Source of the DNA: Ilumatobacter sp.
GTDB taxonomy: Bacteria > Actinomycetota > Acidimicrobiia > Acidimicrobiales > Ilumatobacteraceae
Length of the DNA: 35,538 nt
NCBI GenBank assembly: GCA_007693335.1
Contig: REDU01000087.1
Span: 1-35,538, forward strand
Reading direction: 5' to 3'
Shown here: in pieces, positions 35,220-35,538 of the stretch
Layout: the number at the start of each line of letters is the position of its first letter
Numbering within the stretch: position 1 is the stretch's first letter
Translations under genes and position numbers: made by a program
Notes under the pieces: generated by a model
Databases searched by the model: none
Told to the model about the DNA's origin: nothing
Seen by the model: only the letters and a program-made list of their open reading frames with translations

Positions 35220-35459
35220 GTGAGCAGCGACGCCGAACCGACCACCCTCGAACAGATCCGGAGATTCGGTCCGCCCGGAGTCCTGGCGTTGGCGGCGCTG
35301 CTGTTCGTGATCCAGAACGTCAGGGCGACGCGGTTCAACTTCCTGTGGTTCGAGTTCGAATGGCCGCTGTGGATCATGCTCGTCGTGTTCGCTGCCGTGG
35401 GTGCTGCCGTGTTCTGGTTCGTCGACCGGCGCCGCCGCAGGCGCTCGGCGGCCGGGTGA
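35220..35459 (+). CDS. LapA-like (DUF1049) small membrane protein
   Basis: 79 residues from GTG 35220, with a strong AGGAGG-type site (GCAGGAGGA) six bases upstream that sets this start. Two transmembrane helices (about 20-33 and 46-64) flank the family signature QNVRATRFNFLWFEFEWPLW. The C-terminus is Arg-rich (DRRRRRRSA), placing both ends in the cytoplasm. DUF1049 proteins of actinobacteria have no settled function; the E. coli namesake takes part in lipopolysaccharide assembly, which does not apply here. It lies 32 bases after the cyclase gene, probably in the same transcript. Confidence 0.85.
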   Translation: MSSDAEPTTLEQIRRFGPPGVLALAALLFVIQNVRATRFNFLWFEFEWPLWIMLVVFAAVGAAVFWFVDRRRRRRSAAG

Positions 35460-35464
35460 GCCCG

Positions 35465-35470
35465 TAGCGT
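35465..35470 (+). promoter_or_regulatory. -10 hexamer upstream of tRNA-Leu
   Basis: TAGCGT, 16 bases before the mature tRNA end, so the primary transcript would have a 5' leader of about ten bases for RNase P to remove. Confidence 0.5.
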
Positions 35471-35486
35471 CGGTGGCCTGCGCCCG

Positions 35487-35538
35487 GCCCGGGTGGCGGA
35501 ATTGGCAGACGCGGGGGGCTTAAACCCCCCTTCCCCGA
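35487..35538 (+). tRNA. tRNA-Leu (anticodon TAA), 3' part outside window
   Basis: 52 bases visible: acceptor strand GCCCGGG, T8 G9, the long D arm GCGGAATTGGCAGACGC typical of leucine tRNAs, then anticodon stem GGGGG, loop CTTAAAC, CCCCC. The anticodon is TAA. The variable arm begins (TTCCCCGA) and is cut by the window edge. Confidence 0.93.

Overview
The window is a GC-rich (roughly 70% by eye), very densely packed chromosomal segment from an actinobacterium. The gene order glmU-prs-rplY-pth-mfd-(foldase)-mazG-(DUF4032)-eno-ftsB, together with metG-tatD-(rpfB slot)-ksgA-ispE, matches the conserved Mycobacterium tuberculosis neighbourhood Rv1007c-Rv1024. Two tiny actinobacterial ribosomal proteins (bS22 and bL37) are present. 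The style of the proteins (TP-methylase/MazG fusion, DUF4032, IspE starting AKLTLTLRIVG) makes me favour class Acidimicrobiia; that class assignment is inference. I see no mobile element, phage gene, CRISPR array or base-composition island.

Layout: 1-13584 is almost entirely minus-strand housekeeping. Read from right to left it is tRNA-Gln, a shortened glmU, prs, rplY, pth, mfd, a PPIase lipoprotein, mazG, a DUF4032 kinase-like protein, enolase, an FtsB/DivIC division protein, and the N-terminal part of a CO/xanthine-dehydrogenase-type molybdenum hydroxylase subunit cut by the window edge. bS22 is encoded on the plus strand at 13714-13806. From 13829 to 18224 the minus strand carries the coupled metG-tatD-DPBB protein-ksgA-ispE operon. 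From 18305 onward genes alternate strands: thioesterase (+); DUF192-rsmI-HAD phosphatase (-); a lipoprotein (+); MFS transporter, ychF and thioredoxin (-); PHP hydrolase and APH-like kinase (+); serine hydrolase (-); bL37, prolyl oligopeptidase and a VOC protein (+); a PD-(D/E)XK nuclease (-); a small unknown protein (+); an aldehyde dehydrogenase (-); a TPR-GGDEF diguanylate cyclase, a LapA-like membrane protein and a truncated tRNA-Leu (+). No stretch longer than about 130 bases lacks a gene.

Most genes serve translation (metG, ksgA, rsmI, pth, rplY, bS22, bL37, ychF, two tRNAs), nucleotide and cell-wall precursors (prs, glmU, mazG, ispE), glycolysis (eno), repair (mfd, tatD-type nuclease, RecB-type nuclease) and division (ftsB).

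The strongest non-obvious signal is in the promoters. Eight genes have a TANNNT -10 hexamer followed by exactly seven bases and then ATG or GTG, which implies leaderless transcripts and fixes several start codons. At 27763-27772 two such -10 elements on opposite strands share their TA step, forming a compact bidirectional promoter between bL37 and a serine hydrolase. The other point worth checking is that GlmU stops just where its acetyltransferase active site should begin.
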